Positions 34,332 through 46,670 of a DNA stretch of 64,000 nucleotides are shown in pieces. A model generated the notes under the pieces. The model did no database searches. It was not told where the DNA came from and saw only the letters and a list, made by a program, of their open reading frames with translations. The position numbers and the translations under genes were made by a program. Position 1 is the stretch's first letter. Each line of letters begins with the position of its first letter. This stretch comes from Iris pallida (taxonomy: Eukaryota; Streptophyta; Magnoliopsida; Asparagales; Iridaceae): contig JANAVB010002199.1 in NCBI GenBank assembly GCA_029216955.1, positions 18,219,053 to 18,283,052 of the forward strand, read 5' to 3'.

Positions 34332-34557
34332 GAAGATGACGCGCCGGCAGGAGTTTTGATGGATGTGGAACCCAAAGAGCTTCGGTTCTCGAAATTGAAC
34401 CAGGAGATCAAGTTCACTGTCCGGATCAGCCTCGGCAAGGGCCGGAAGGCTAAAGGCGATGCCGCCGCCGCCCCGGCCGCGAGCGTGTCGCAGGGGAGTT
34501 CGAAGTGGATTTCTGGAGATTACACGGTCACAAGCCCGATCACCGTCAACTAGCTAG

Positions 34558-35164
34558 CTAGCTATGGGACTACGTACTCATGAATATTACGAAATTAAAA
34601 GAACTAGAGTTGTACGTGCATTCAGTCATACAGTATGTACGTACGTACGTACGTACGTACAAGTTGGTTCAATAAGCATTAGTTATCTATGTTATTTGCG
34701 GATGCAATTGCTCGATCATATATGACTATGATAAATTAATGCATGCATGCTAAGAAAATCTAGCTTCTGGTTTCTGAACTGAGCAGGCCAAAATCAAAGT
34801 ATGTGCATTCATCACATATGTTATTTTTGGAAATATATCAATGTCGAGACATCTAACAGTCCACAATCTGGATGTGGTGTCGCTCTGTCGCTAGTGACGA
34901 GTTCTACGAGAGGTCCGATCTCCATCCTCCTCAAGCAATAATTAAACATTGAGCTAGCAAGTACATGTGAAGTCTTTTTGCATGATGATCATATCATCTT
35001 GTTAATCAACTGGAAGGAAGGAACAATGCAGCTCTTGCAGATGAATGTTCTTTCAAGTGTTACTTCTGTTTGCATAATTGTAAGCTACTGTTATGGTTAT
35101 TTCATGATAGATGTCTCATAATTTGCTGAAGCAGTATGTGAAGAAAAAAAAGAAAAAAAAAATT
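34558..35164. other. 3' flank of the subtilase, no gene
   Basis: The flank starts with repeated ctag units (34551-34564), then a (GTAC)n microsatellite at 34637-34660. The remainder is AT-rich spacer. The run of A at 35144-35163 is a T run on the minus strand, fitting a polymerase III terminator for the adjacent tRNA. Confidence 0.6.
34637..34660. repeat. (GTAC)6 microsatellite
   Basis: Six perfect GTAC units. The repeat is self-complementary. Confidence 0.9.
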
Positions 35165-35237
35165 GTCTGAGCCCAGGTTCGAACTGGGGACCTTTAGTGT
35201 GTGAGACTAACGTGATAACCAACTACACCACCCAGAC
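35165..35237 (-). tRNA. tRNA-Val (anticodon CAC)
   Basis: The 73-base minus-strand sequence folds as a cloverleaf. Acceptor: GTCTGGG against CTCAGAC with one G-T pair. D arm: GTG/CAC around TAGTTGGTTAT. Anticodon stem: TTAGT/ACTAA enclosing CTCACAC, anticodon CAC. T arm: CCCAG/CTGGG around TTCGAAC. No intron is present. A long T run follows on the minus strand (complement of 35144-35163), as required for polymerase III termination. Internal A and B boxes are intact, so it is probably functional. Confidence 0.95.
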
Positions 35238-35898
35238 TTTGTTGATGACGTTTATTTTTTCATATTTATAACTAGATTTCCAAAGCAAAATTTCAAATTG
35301 TAATTTTTTTCCGCATATTTATCAGTCAATGAAGATACAAGTGTTTGAATAAACAAACTATATATTAAGCATCAAACTTCTGCTAAATTGCATGAAAAGC
35401 ATAAAGTGTGGGAAAATTTTAAACTCAGCTCCAATACGTAGTTTTGATGGACGAAAATATTGCTTTTGGCTGGAAAAAATTAAATTTTCGGTTTGAAAAT
35501 TTACCTTCTTCGGAATGATCTGAAGGGCGTAAGTTGTGCGTTTACTATAGTTTATACTGCCATAAACTAATTAACAAAGGGTCAGATATAATTAATGGTT
35601 GTTAAATATACGTCCTTTCGAATGGCATATTTTTTAAATTTATGCCCGTCCCAAGGGAGTAAAATTTCAAACCGAATTTGGTCACTAGCAGCTGAAAATA
35701 CGTGTGGGTGGACGGGTGAATTAACTGCTGTGGGAAGAGGTAAAAAAATTTGTGTTAACTTAGATAATTAGATAATGTTAAATTAATTGTATGTTATAAA
35801 AATTCTGTGTAAAACCTACGCCCTTTTGAAGGGAATATTTCTTAAAAATACGTAAACTTCAAATTTTTCGATCTTAATTAGTCGAGCGGGAACCTTAA
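35238..35898. other. AT-rich spacer, no gene
   Basis: No coding frame or repeat boundary was recognised. Its last three bases (taa, 35896-35898) are the target site of the MITE that follows. Confidence 0.5.
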
Positions 35899-36201
35899 GG
35901 CCTCGTTTGGTTTGCGGAATCTCCGGGTTGGAAAATGAAAGTGATTATTTTCCTATGTTTGGGTGTCAAAGAAATTGAGGAGGAAAGGAAAGTGACTCCC
36001 AATGGAAAGGAAATTAGGAGGAAAAGTGATTCCATCCATCCAAACAAGGAATCACATTGAAGTAATCATTTTCCTTTCCAAATTCCTTGGCATTTCCAAA
36101 CATCGGAAAGAAAAATCAATGGAAAATAAAATTTCCCAAAGGAAAGAAAATGACAAGGAATTGATTTCATTTTCCTTCCATTCCGCGAACCAAACGAGGC
36201 C
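35899..36201. mobile_element. Tourist-like MITE (PIF/Harbinger type)
   Basis: A 303-bp element with terminal inverted repeats GGCCTCGTTTGGTTTGCGGAA and its complement TTCCGCGAACCAAACGAGGCC (one mismatch). It is flanked by the 3-bp duplication taa (35896-35898 and 36202-36204), the TWA site preferred by PIF/Harbinger transposases. There is no coding capacity. A related, more decayed copy is at 46521-46878. Confidence 0.88.
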
Positions 36202-36204
36202 TAA

Positions 36205-37184
36205 GAGAGCTATAAACCATTAATAAATACAGTACAAAATATATGCGGGGCGTAAAGTATGTAAAACAAAAAATACCCACTTTAGAAGAACGTATTGGAG
36301 TTGAGTTTATAATATAATTTAATTTTGTAACAATTTCAAAGAGGAAAATTTTTTTCACCGATCATATTGCATTAAAATAAAAGTTTTCTTACAAAAAATA
36401 CTTGTGTAAAGAACATGTACACGTGACTAGTATCAGTAAAGTGAATCTGCTCACCTTGTTAACGAAAACCAAGACATATGACATAATTGTGGGTTAAATC
36501 CATTACCCAAACTGGCATCCATTCCAATATATTTGTAAATAGACTACAGATTTCCAAAAAGAATTACACTGACGAGGGCCAATTTTACAGAAGTTCTATA
36601 AGATCAGTAAATCCTTGAAATTGAAGTCATACAAGCAGCAGGGTTACAATGGTAGTTCCCATTACTACAGATCCTTGATACCAAAAGTAATCAGATTTTA
36701 TTAGTTCCCGACATAACTTTATTATACAGCATAATAAATCAATATACATAGTTTGCAGTTTGTACCAAATCTACTAATCCAATGTGCCACAATAATGTAG
36801 TGAAACAAGTTACTTACAATACTGAACTCGTTTAATGAAAGTTGTTTTTTAGGATATTGATATACAATATAATGTTTTCCCAGTAATCCACTTATTCGGC
36901 ACCGAACATCATAAGCTCAGGCTTTTATTTTTCTGCAAACTAAATTTAACCACTTCCAGATTGCACACTGCTATCCAGCAGCGAAACTGGAAGAACAAAC
37001 AAGAAAGCTATCAGAACATGCATGATTGAGAAAAGGCCATTTGGTAACTTCTGAAGAAAACAACTAGAATGTATGAAGCACTCCCGAATTGGGAAGCAGA
37101 GACTAATAGTCTCCATAAAATAGTAAGAATCATTAATGCAGACGAAGATGGGATCTTTATAATTACCTACAGAGGACCAGAACC
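36205..37184. other. 3' flank of the thioesterase gene, no other gene
   Basis: AT-rich sequence without recognisable coding content. It probably includes the thioesterase 3' untranslated region on the minus strand next to 37185; the poly(A) site could not be fixed. Confidence 0.45.
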
Positions 37185-40100
37185 CTAAAGTTTTGCTTTA
37201 GGGGGTGGGTTTGTTGGCCTGACCTTTCTTATAAGGGCCTCTTGAGTCAAGGATACAACCAGCTGGAATCATCACAAAGAAAGATTCAGTGCTCTTAGGT
37301 CAGAGGGGGAGTACAAGCTTTTTATAGTGAAAACAAATCCATACCTCCCCCTTCCTGTTAAACATCTGACCCACATTGAATCCACGTCCACCATAGGCAG
37401 AAGGGCTCTCTATCTACAAATCAGAAAAGAACAGCACGAGTCATGAAACCCAGTTCAACTTCTCAAGTACATTTTTTAGTTGATTGATACTTGCCACATA
37501 TAATAGCCAGTCATCAGCACTGATTGGTCTGTGGAACCACATCCTACAGAATAAAAGGAACAAAAGGGATGTCAAAGCAAGTTTAAACTTGCAAGTAATA
37601 GCCAGATGTCTATGATTATTTTCATGGGCGCAGTATCAAAAGCAGATCCGCCTAGGCACCTAGGGGTATAGAGCCACCCCACATTTCCAATTAAGCAGCT
37701 ATCTCCATCCCTTTTAATGTGCACCCCTATTCTTTTGCCATTTACCACAAAAAAGTGGGGAATGCTATTAAAACTTTCTGCTCTATTTATGCGTGCGTTT
37801 GCATGCGTGTCTGTATGTGTGTGTAAGAGGTGAATGCAGTTCCCTATAACAAATCATATAACATAAAGCTTCAGTTAGCTTACGGAATTTGGCGGGTGCT
37901 CGGTCAGGGATGGAACCATGATCCAACGATGAGGGGGAGCAAGAACATTATGCAAATATTTTTGCATAAGTTTCATGTAGAGGGTGTGTGTATGTTGTTT
38001 GTGTGTGTGTGACAGTTGAGAGAGAGTAGACAGGTCTATTAAAGTGCAAGGTGAAGTTTGTTGAGGCTTACGAGTGATCTAGACTGAGTGACGACGTTCT
38101 CTCACCCCACTTACGATGAGGATTTAGGCTAACACCAGCAAAGATAAGATCAGAAGCATATGCTACAACACATCTGCAACAAGAATGATTTGAGATTGAC
38201 AATATATTCGAGTATATTTTATAAGTTAGAAACTCATATCTGCAATGACCTAAATTGAGAGGATAAGACTAGTTATGCACAAAACACAAGTGTATCAACA
38301 AGAATTAAAAAATTAATGTATACAGCTTTAGTCTCCGCATAAGATAGCACCTACAGGGTATGTAGGATAAGACTAGTTATGCACAAAACACAATGATGTC
38401 ACAAACCGGCCCACAGGCCCGCCCGGACATGACTCACGCATGGGCTACATGTGTACATCACTTGGCCCAACATGTCAAAATGGTTGACCTAGATGCACAT
38501 ATACGACCAAAGCACTCCAATATACTCCCAACTTCTATATGATGTGGGACTATATATCGGTGTTTTCACGAATGACCATAGCTTAAATTATATATTTGGG
38601 AATTTAAACCTCGCCATTTTTGGTTTTATCTCCCTGCCTCTCTCCTTTGCATATTACTTTAAAGTCGAGCGGTTTAAAAAGTAATTTTCTACCTGAAGTA
38701 GCATGCTGTCCATATTGGAGGATCAAAGTTATAAGCATTATCATGCCAGACTAAGAACATTTTGATCCCGCAGAACTAATACCTATTAGGAATAGCTGGC
38801 ACTGGCCATTATCTGCAACTGCCATGAGTTTCTCGACCCTTGACTGCATGTCACTGGATTCTCAGTGCTGGAAGTATCATGGCAGTTGTTGCCTTACACG
38901 GCATTTGTCTGCTCTAGCCACCTCCTATACCACTGCAACCAATAGTGTTCCCAGTGGCAGAGCCAGAACTTTGTATTGTCATTGTTACTATAAATATATT
39001 TTTCAAGGAAAAATATAACCATGATATAGAAACAACATAAATTTTCATTTGCTACGTTTCCATGCATGTAGTTCCCCAGTCCAGGGTAGAACTTATGCTG
39101 GTTAGACTTTGCCCTTGGGAATAATTTCAGTTGTTTTGACCAAGTGAACTTTGGAAGTCATTCAATTTTTTTTAACTGAATATTGGAGTTGGCCATATTT
39201 TGGTCTTAGCCTTGTGCTTGACCCGAATGAACTGAAATGGAAAATGTCCCTTAAATCTAAGTGGTATTAGCTGGTTAGACCTTGGGTTGGCATAGTTGTC
39301 CCTTTGTGCCTAGATCAAATTGGTTGGCTTGAGTTTGGATGATTCTTTTTTATTTGGTTAGATTTAGGTCTAGTTGCATTGAGTTAGCATCTTGATCTAT
39401 TGGAATCGATTATGATAAGATGAAAATTTAATAAATTATTTGATGATAACTTAAAATAAAATTAGCTTGTTGGTTTGAGGAAAGCTAGCTAGATTGATTA
39501 ATAGCTTGTGATAAGTTGGATAAACGGATTATGGAAATTGGATTAAAAAAGTTGAATTAATAAATTATGAGAAGTTGATTTAATAACTTATGAAAATTTG
39601 TGTAACTGCTTATGGAAATCCTTTGGAATATCTTTGAAGATTCTGAAAATCTTATACTTATGATTTGATAACTTAGAATATTTTGATAGTTGAAATAAAT
39701 ATTTTTCGGTATGTTCGGTTGAGATATTTTCTATCAGTTGGTTGGAATTTTGATATAATGGTGTCGAGTTTCAAGGAACCATATCATTTGAATTTGATCA
39801 GTTATTAAAAGATGAGTTAGTTGGAATAATATCTTCTAGGATGAACTTTTAAAGTTGGAATTATAGACAGATTCAATGAATCGATTAGATGGATGTTATC
39901 GATCTTTAGAGATAAGATGGATGTTAAGGTGGTTATACCTGGGAATCATATTCCGGTACAAGGAGACCCTTTCCTCTTCATTCTTTGCTCCACTTTCACT
40001 ATTCAATTATATTATCTTTGAGAGGAGGAGGCTTGCGGGAAGGAAGTTCATGAGAGGCGAGTAACAGTTGTAAGGAGAAGACGGGTGCGAGGAAGGCTAT

Positions 40101-43100
40101 TAGGGGAGATCTCTCGAAGTAAAGAGTAAGCATTTCGTCAAACAGTCAGTGGAGGAAACTTCTATTTCCTGAATCTTTCACAGCTAATAAAGAAGGAAGA
40201 AAAATGATTTGAATTCGTGTTCTTCGTTTCAGTTAGATTATTGCCTTGTTTTTTAATAATATTGGAAATATGGAATTTCTGATTTATAGATCTATTTATG
40301 CTTGGTTTATAATACTAAGAAGTAACAATAACATAACCAATTCACTCGGAATATGATTATGGAACTTATAAGAAGAAATGAGTTTATGTTTGTTGTTATA
40401 AGAAAGAGATTGGTAATCAATAGAAATATAATTGATATGGAATCGGTATGCTCCTAAGATGGCCCTAAGGCAATAATGATAACTATTCACTAAGGAAAAA
40501 ATATTGATAAAGAATTGTTGCTTACTCGATTTCATGTTAGAAAGAATTGTATGGGTTAAAATATGTTTCTTTTAGGTGATGTATGACTGAGCCTAAAACA
40601 CATATTTTCATATACGAAGAAGTTATCGATATGGAAAGACCTAAAGTATTATGAGAAAGAAAGATAGAATGTATGAACGATCTGAGACTCTAATATACAA
40701 AGAACGGCGGTTCTGACCGTACAATAATAGAATGGCGGTTTTGACTGTACAAAGAAAGAACGGTGACTCGGCCGGACCAAGATAGCTATATTGCTTTATT
40801 CCATTCTTACTTGATAGAATATAGATTGCATAATCATGCATTGGCCATGGATAACTTGTACACAAGGAAATTCTTCAATCGATCTCTTACGTAGCAGCCT
40901 AGGAGGAATTTTATATTCGTGGATCTTCAAAAGATGAAGTTGTTGCAGGGTGTACAAGACTCTACAGTTGGGCTCGTTGTCCAGACTGGGAGAGTTTATA
41001 ATGTATGCCACCCTTACTATCGTGCATGTAAGGCTATGTCTGATTATGGGGAGTCATTTATGGACTATCAGATAATTAAGATGCATGCTACGATACTTGT
41101 GTTCCAGGCGCTGACTAACTTTAGTTTCCATGGGTGGATTATAACGCTTATAAATGTGAGCTCTAACATTGTTTTGTAGAGACGGGAAAATATGGAATCC
41201 AATATCGTATTTTAATCCTTTGTTTTGCATGAAGGAATTCGTTATTCCGAGAGATGTTAATATGTCCTTAAAGTTTCATCGTTAAAGAGAAGGAAGTATT
41301 AAAAGACAGAAAGTATTGAATGTTATGCAAGTTAACATAGAAAATAATGCTTAAAAGTATGGATCTTCGCGTAAAGAATTGTTACTAATGGTTTTTTAAA
41401 AGATAGAAATGGATTGTTGTTAATTCGTTAAAGCTTCTAGTATAAAATGGAAATAGGCAAAAGAAAGATAGATCACCATTATTAAAAAAAATTCTTCACA
41501 TAAATACTTGTGTTTGCTTTTAGGTGAGGATGGTTTTGTCATTCACCAGGACATCCCAATGTGCGAAATAGGCAAAGAGAAAGAAAGATCACCATTATTA
41601 AAAAAAACTTCACATAAATACTACATAAATACTTGTGTTTGCTTTTAGGTGGGGACGGTTTTGCCATTCACCAGTACATATGTGCTGACATTCGCACTTT
41701 AGGTACGAGAAATGAGACACGAGCTTGAGGTGATAGCATTCTCTTGAAAACAATATTATTTTTAGGTGTTTTTTAATATGCTTTTGGATGTAATGTATGG
41801 AACAATGAGCCGATTGTAACCTTTTGGAACCCTTATGATTTCATAGCTTGAATATTCCAATGGAAACAAGTTTCCTTTGTCTTCTATAAGTATGCAATAT
41901 ATTCGTTGCGTAGTATCTTTTAAATTGTTTTACTCCTTTGTATCTGAGAGTATAAATCAATTTTTTCTTGTCTTATACAAGTCAACTTAGACTTGTACGA
42001 CATTACGTCCCCGAGGACTTCGGCCACTTGGCTATCGGGAATGGGACGTGATAATGCATGTCTCTCACATTCCAAATCAAGAAGACATTTTTACTAAAAT
42101 ATAAATATACTAGTTGTGCTTCACACGAGCGGAAGAAATTTCCTGGGTTATTTGATTTTGTATTAGTTGTTTTTATTGACGTAGAGAAAGCTTACAATCA
42201 AATGGAAGATAATGTTATGGACTTTAAATAAGCAACAAGTTCCTAATCCTAATAGTTATACTTAAACTATGAAGGATATGTATGATAGAGTTATGACGTG
42301 TATGGTCTATTGGAGGAGATAGTAAACCGTTTTCTATTACCATTGGCCTACATCAAGGATCAACGTTTAGTCGTTACTTTTTGCGACAGTTATGGATGAT
42401 ATTACTATAATACTATTCCATGGTATATGATGTTTGCTAATGATATTGTGTTTCTTGATGAGATTAGAGGTAAATTAAATGCTAAAATAGAAGTGTGGAG
42501 AGAATCTTTGGAAGCTAAGGAGAATCAGTAGAGAACAAGATATAGTATACGAAATTTAATTTTAACTAGAAGTCAAAGAGCAATGAAGGAAGAGTCCATA
42601 TAGATGGACAAGAGATACCTAAGAGTGATAGTTTTCGGTATTTAGGATCACTTACTCATCGTGATAGAGAAACTGAAAAAGATGTCATGCATAAAATTAA
42701 AATAGGATGGTTGAAATTGAGGAGTACTCTAAACTACTTTGTGACTGAAAAATACCTATGAAGTTGAAAAAAAATATTTTCAAAGACTGTCATAAGACCA
42801 ACCATGCTTTGTCATGAGTGTTGGACAATTAAGAAACAACATGTTCAGAAATATCCAAAAAGTTAGGGTAGCCAAAATGAGAATACTAAGATGGATAAGT
42901 GACTACGTTAAATGATGAGATATGACATGAGTGTATCCTTGGGAAGATAGAGGTGACGTCATTTGAAAACAAGATGAGAAAAAATCAACTTAGGTTGTTT
43001 GAACATGTGCAACGTTGACCAATAGATGCTCTTGTAAAGAACGATATTTAATAGAGCTGCTAGAACTAGGAATACATGTAAGGCTAGACAAACATGTTTT

Positions 43101-46100
43101 AAAATGTTACATAGATATGGTTTTTGTTAGCGTTACATATGACAAGACATGGCCCTTAATAGAGCCAAATTGAAGAAGAGAATTCAAACAGCCATCCGCA
43201 AAAAGCTAAGAGGAAGGCTTTGTTGTTGTTGTACTTGACTTTGTTTAGATATTGGCATCTTTATGTCAGAACTTCCATCCAAGACGAACTTAGATGGACA
43301 TCTTACAAGCAATGTAGGATAAAGGAATAATCTAAAGGCGTTCAAAGATTCTAAATTGGTTCAGCGGAAAACAAGTTCATTTGAATCTTTCCTAGAAAGA
43401 TGATGGACAAATATTGCAAGCTTAAATAAAATAAGTTGCTTTCTCGAAAATGTTCCATTATTCAAAGGTACATATTATTAGGAACTCAGTCATAACTAGT
43501 ACCTTTTTTCTTTTAGATTTTCAATACGGCAACAAGAGAAATACCTATCACCCACAGGTTCTCATCATAAGATCTTGTTATAGTAGTACAAACTATTTAT
43601 AAACAAGTATTGTTAAAAGAAGGTTTACACTGAACTACTGGAGAAATAAAGAAATAATCGTGATAAGCTTTACTATAATAATATTTCCTTAAGAAATTAT
43701 GTAGTGTCCGCTCGTGTTGGGAGCATGATGTGGGCTAGTGGCTGGAATGGCCAAGTTGGAATCGAATAATGAGAAAATCTTGTTAGTATCGATTGATCGT
43801 GACAAAGAAAATTGAGACCCTTTTCTTTTTGTGGATTGACTTCTTTGAAAAGGTGTTCTACATGCAATGAACCGTGTCTTGGAGAATGAACTTTATATAA
43901 ATGTCTTTTTCTCAAACATTTTCAGTGCTTAGTGGTGGTGTTGCTTTCGATGTTGGTTTTGAATGCATTTTCGTGAATGTTTTCGATGGATGTTTTCGTT
44001 GCTTGCCTTCAACGATTTTCACATTCATATTGAATTCTAAGAAAAAGAGAAGAAGAGTATTGAAATCGTTGTTAGTGCAAATGCAGATGACCAAGTAGGT
44101 GAAGCTTAACCGTCGCGTGGAAGATCTTTTTCTCTCGGCAATTCACCAACAGTGAATGGTTTTTTATCCTTCGATCCTTAATCTTCACGCTTAACAAAAG
44201 GATTACTTTGTTATTGCGTTGCGATCCTGATCAATGATACCTAGTTAAAAAATTCAGAAAGATAATAAAAGATAAGTAATCACATTGCTAGTACATGTTG
44301 TAAAAGAATGACAACTATGTTTTATTATTGTAACGAATATTAGGACCGTTGCATCGCCATGTATGGTAAGTTCCCGAATTAGGTAGATAAAAGTGAAGTC
44401 CTTGTATTGGACGGTAAGTATTACGAACGATGGCTCGAAAAAAAAAGGTAAGGCATATGAGAAATGTGGCACACTATTCAAGTTTCCTTTATCATGCATA
44501 ATATGTTCTTTTATAATATAATGTTGCATATGCATGCATGGTCATGGACAACTTGTGCAAAAGATATGTTTTCTAAAATGGTATCCGCGACAATGGACCC
44601 GATTCGAACTAGGAGGAGTGGATAAATAGTGCTGACGTACAAGTACAAGAATTACGTGACCTTCAGTGGAGCTAGCTATATGCACTAAAAGGAACACTGT
44701 AATTCCACAGATAGTCCAGATGGATTGTGGCCAGTGACCTCCATATAGACAAGTAGTATATCTAATGATGTCTTGTGCAGGCGGAGTAAGTTATTACTTA
44801 TTACTCATGTACAAGGGAGAACAATCGAACGTGGGTAAGAATTACCGAATGATGATAAAAGTTATGATAATTCTTCATGTTCCCATCATATATAAATTGT
44901 TAGTTGACCCTAAGGCATCCAACAAGATCACTTTTAATAGTGTTACTCTCACATAATGTATAGCGTTGATTTTAGGTGGAATTGGTTACGGTCACTCATC
45001 AGTGCGTTCAAGTGTACTAACCCACGTCTCCATAGGTGCGCTAAGAACCTAGTGGACAACCGAAGATGTTGAAAGCTTGTCCGACTCTTTAGAAGCATTG
45101 CATCCATTTTGAAGCTTCATTTCGAGAAGAAGACTTTCATTGAAGGTGTTTTACTTTTATTTAATAAAAGGATATGATGTATGAAACGGCTGTATCTCAT
45201 TTTATTCTTCTGCAAGTTAGGGTTGAAGGTGTTTTACTTTTATTTAATAAAAGGATATGATGTATGAAACGGTTGTATCTCATTTTATTCTCTGCAAGTT
45301 GTAAGCCATGTTTGACATTTACTAATCGACTATTTGAGAGCCTTGTGTTTTCGTTGCAAAAGTTATCAACAAAGAGCTATTCAAAATTCCATTCTGTGTT
45401 ATTCAATTTCTCTGTGTTCCGCTGCTAATTCTATACAAAATATATGTTTTACAAAAATGAGCACGAGCACGCCTTGTACAAGCACAAATTAGACTTGTAC
45501 AGCACCACACCCCATGGCAACTTATCGATTCGGCGGGATTGGGACGTGACAAATTCTACAAGTGTGTGGCTGATATAGCACATGTATTAACAGATCTAAT
45601 TTCTGACTTCTGAAGAGATAATTTTGACATTCTAAGTTACACATATAGGACGTGCCCTCTTAAGGTATCAAATTGCAGAAATTTCATAAGCAAAACATCT
45701 GTTAAGAGAATCTCTCTACTGCTTAGTAAGACATGGAATACAGGCAACAAGAATTGGATTGAAGTCTTCATAATTTTTTGTTCATCCAATAATATTTTAT
45801 TTTCATCGTCTTCGTTTCGTGCTAAGACTACTGAAAATCACTAGACAATATTTATATGCTGTAATAACGTCAGAAGCAAGGTATTGTCCATGATCTTAAC
45901 CACAAGTACTTCCCCTCACCTCAATATACCAACACTCCCCTTCCTTTCTTGGTCCTCTAGAAAAAAAAAACTAAGTCAATGTTCTTTGTTCTTCCATAGA
46001 TATTCGCATGAGCCTCTTCCATCATATAGCCCGTACAAATCTTTTGGTTGTTAAGAGAAAATCTAACAAACATAACTTTCACAGCCAGAATGATTTTACT

Positions 46101-46639
46101 TTTATCCAACCATGCAGTCTATCCAGAATTTACACAACAGAGTTCAATTGCTTGTGGATAAAACAATGGGAACAAGACAGTTCACCAAGAAATGATCTTT
46201 CTGGTGAAAAAAATTCTATAAAATATGTTCTATGCACCTAAAGAAATTTCAACAGATAAATGTCAATTCTGATGAATTCAAGAGAACAAAAAATTGGGGT
46301 TCAATCCTATGATTGAAGTTAAACAAGACATTCATCATCCAACATGCATCTAGTATGTTTTACCAATAAAGAAAGAAAAAGAAGGGTAAGAAAAGGAAAC
46401 GACTGCAACAATATAATAGCTTACCTATGTAATGCTGGATCATCTGAAAGTTTCCCTCTTGCTTTAAACCAATATTTCAAACTGAAACAGAAATGCATTT
46501 TCAACTAAGACTTCTTTATAGGCCACGTTTGGTTCGCAGAATAAGGGCCTTGGGGAAGGATAGTCATTCCTTTTGTGTTTGGATGCCAAAAGAAATGAGC
46601 AGGAAAGGAAAATTATTCCCAAGGGAAAGGAAAGAGAGA

Positions 46640-46670
<31 letters not shown>

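Larger units (their letters stand above)
26826..34557 (+). pseudogene. Subtilase (SBT) pseudogene, split by Copia element 2
   Basis: Coding remnants lie at 26826-27939 and 34332-34557. The first piece has the oxyanion Asn region (SAAAGNAGPD) and DAPWLTTVGAS, then a protease-associated domain with RGKVVLCE and GGAGMILVN. After a shift of frame near 27295 come PGILKPDVVAPG and the catalytic Ser motif GTSVSAPYVAG at about 27508-27540. Further shifts near 27625, 27745 and 27870 precede GAGQVNPNKASDPGLVYD and ELNYPSISVTLD. The second piece gives the C-terminal fibronectin-III-like domain, with EPKELRFSKLNQEIKFTV and a TAG stop at 34554-34556. The catalytic Asp and His half is absent. Four or so frameshifts plus the 6.4-kb insertion make it a clear pseudogene. 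Intact relatives are secreted serine proteases. Confidence 0.9.

Noticed and set aside
38398..38690. LTR-like start TGTCACAAACCGGCCC
   Set aside because: No matching end, second copy or target duplication could be found.
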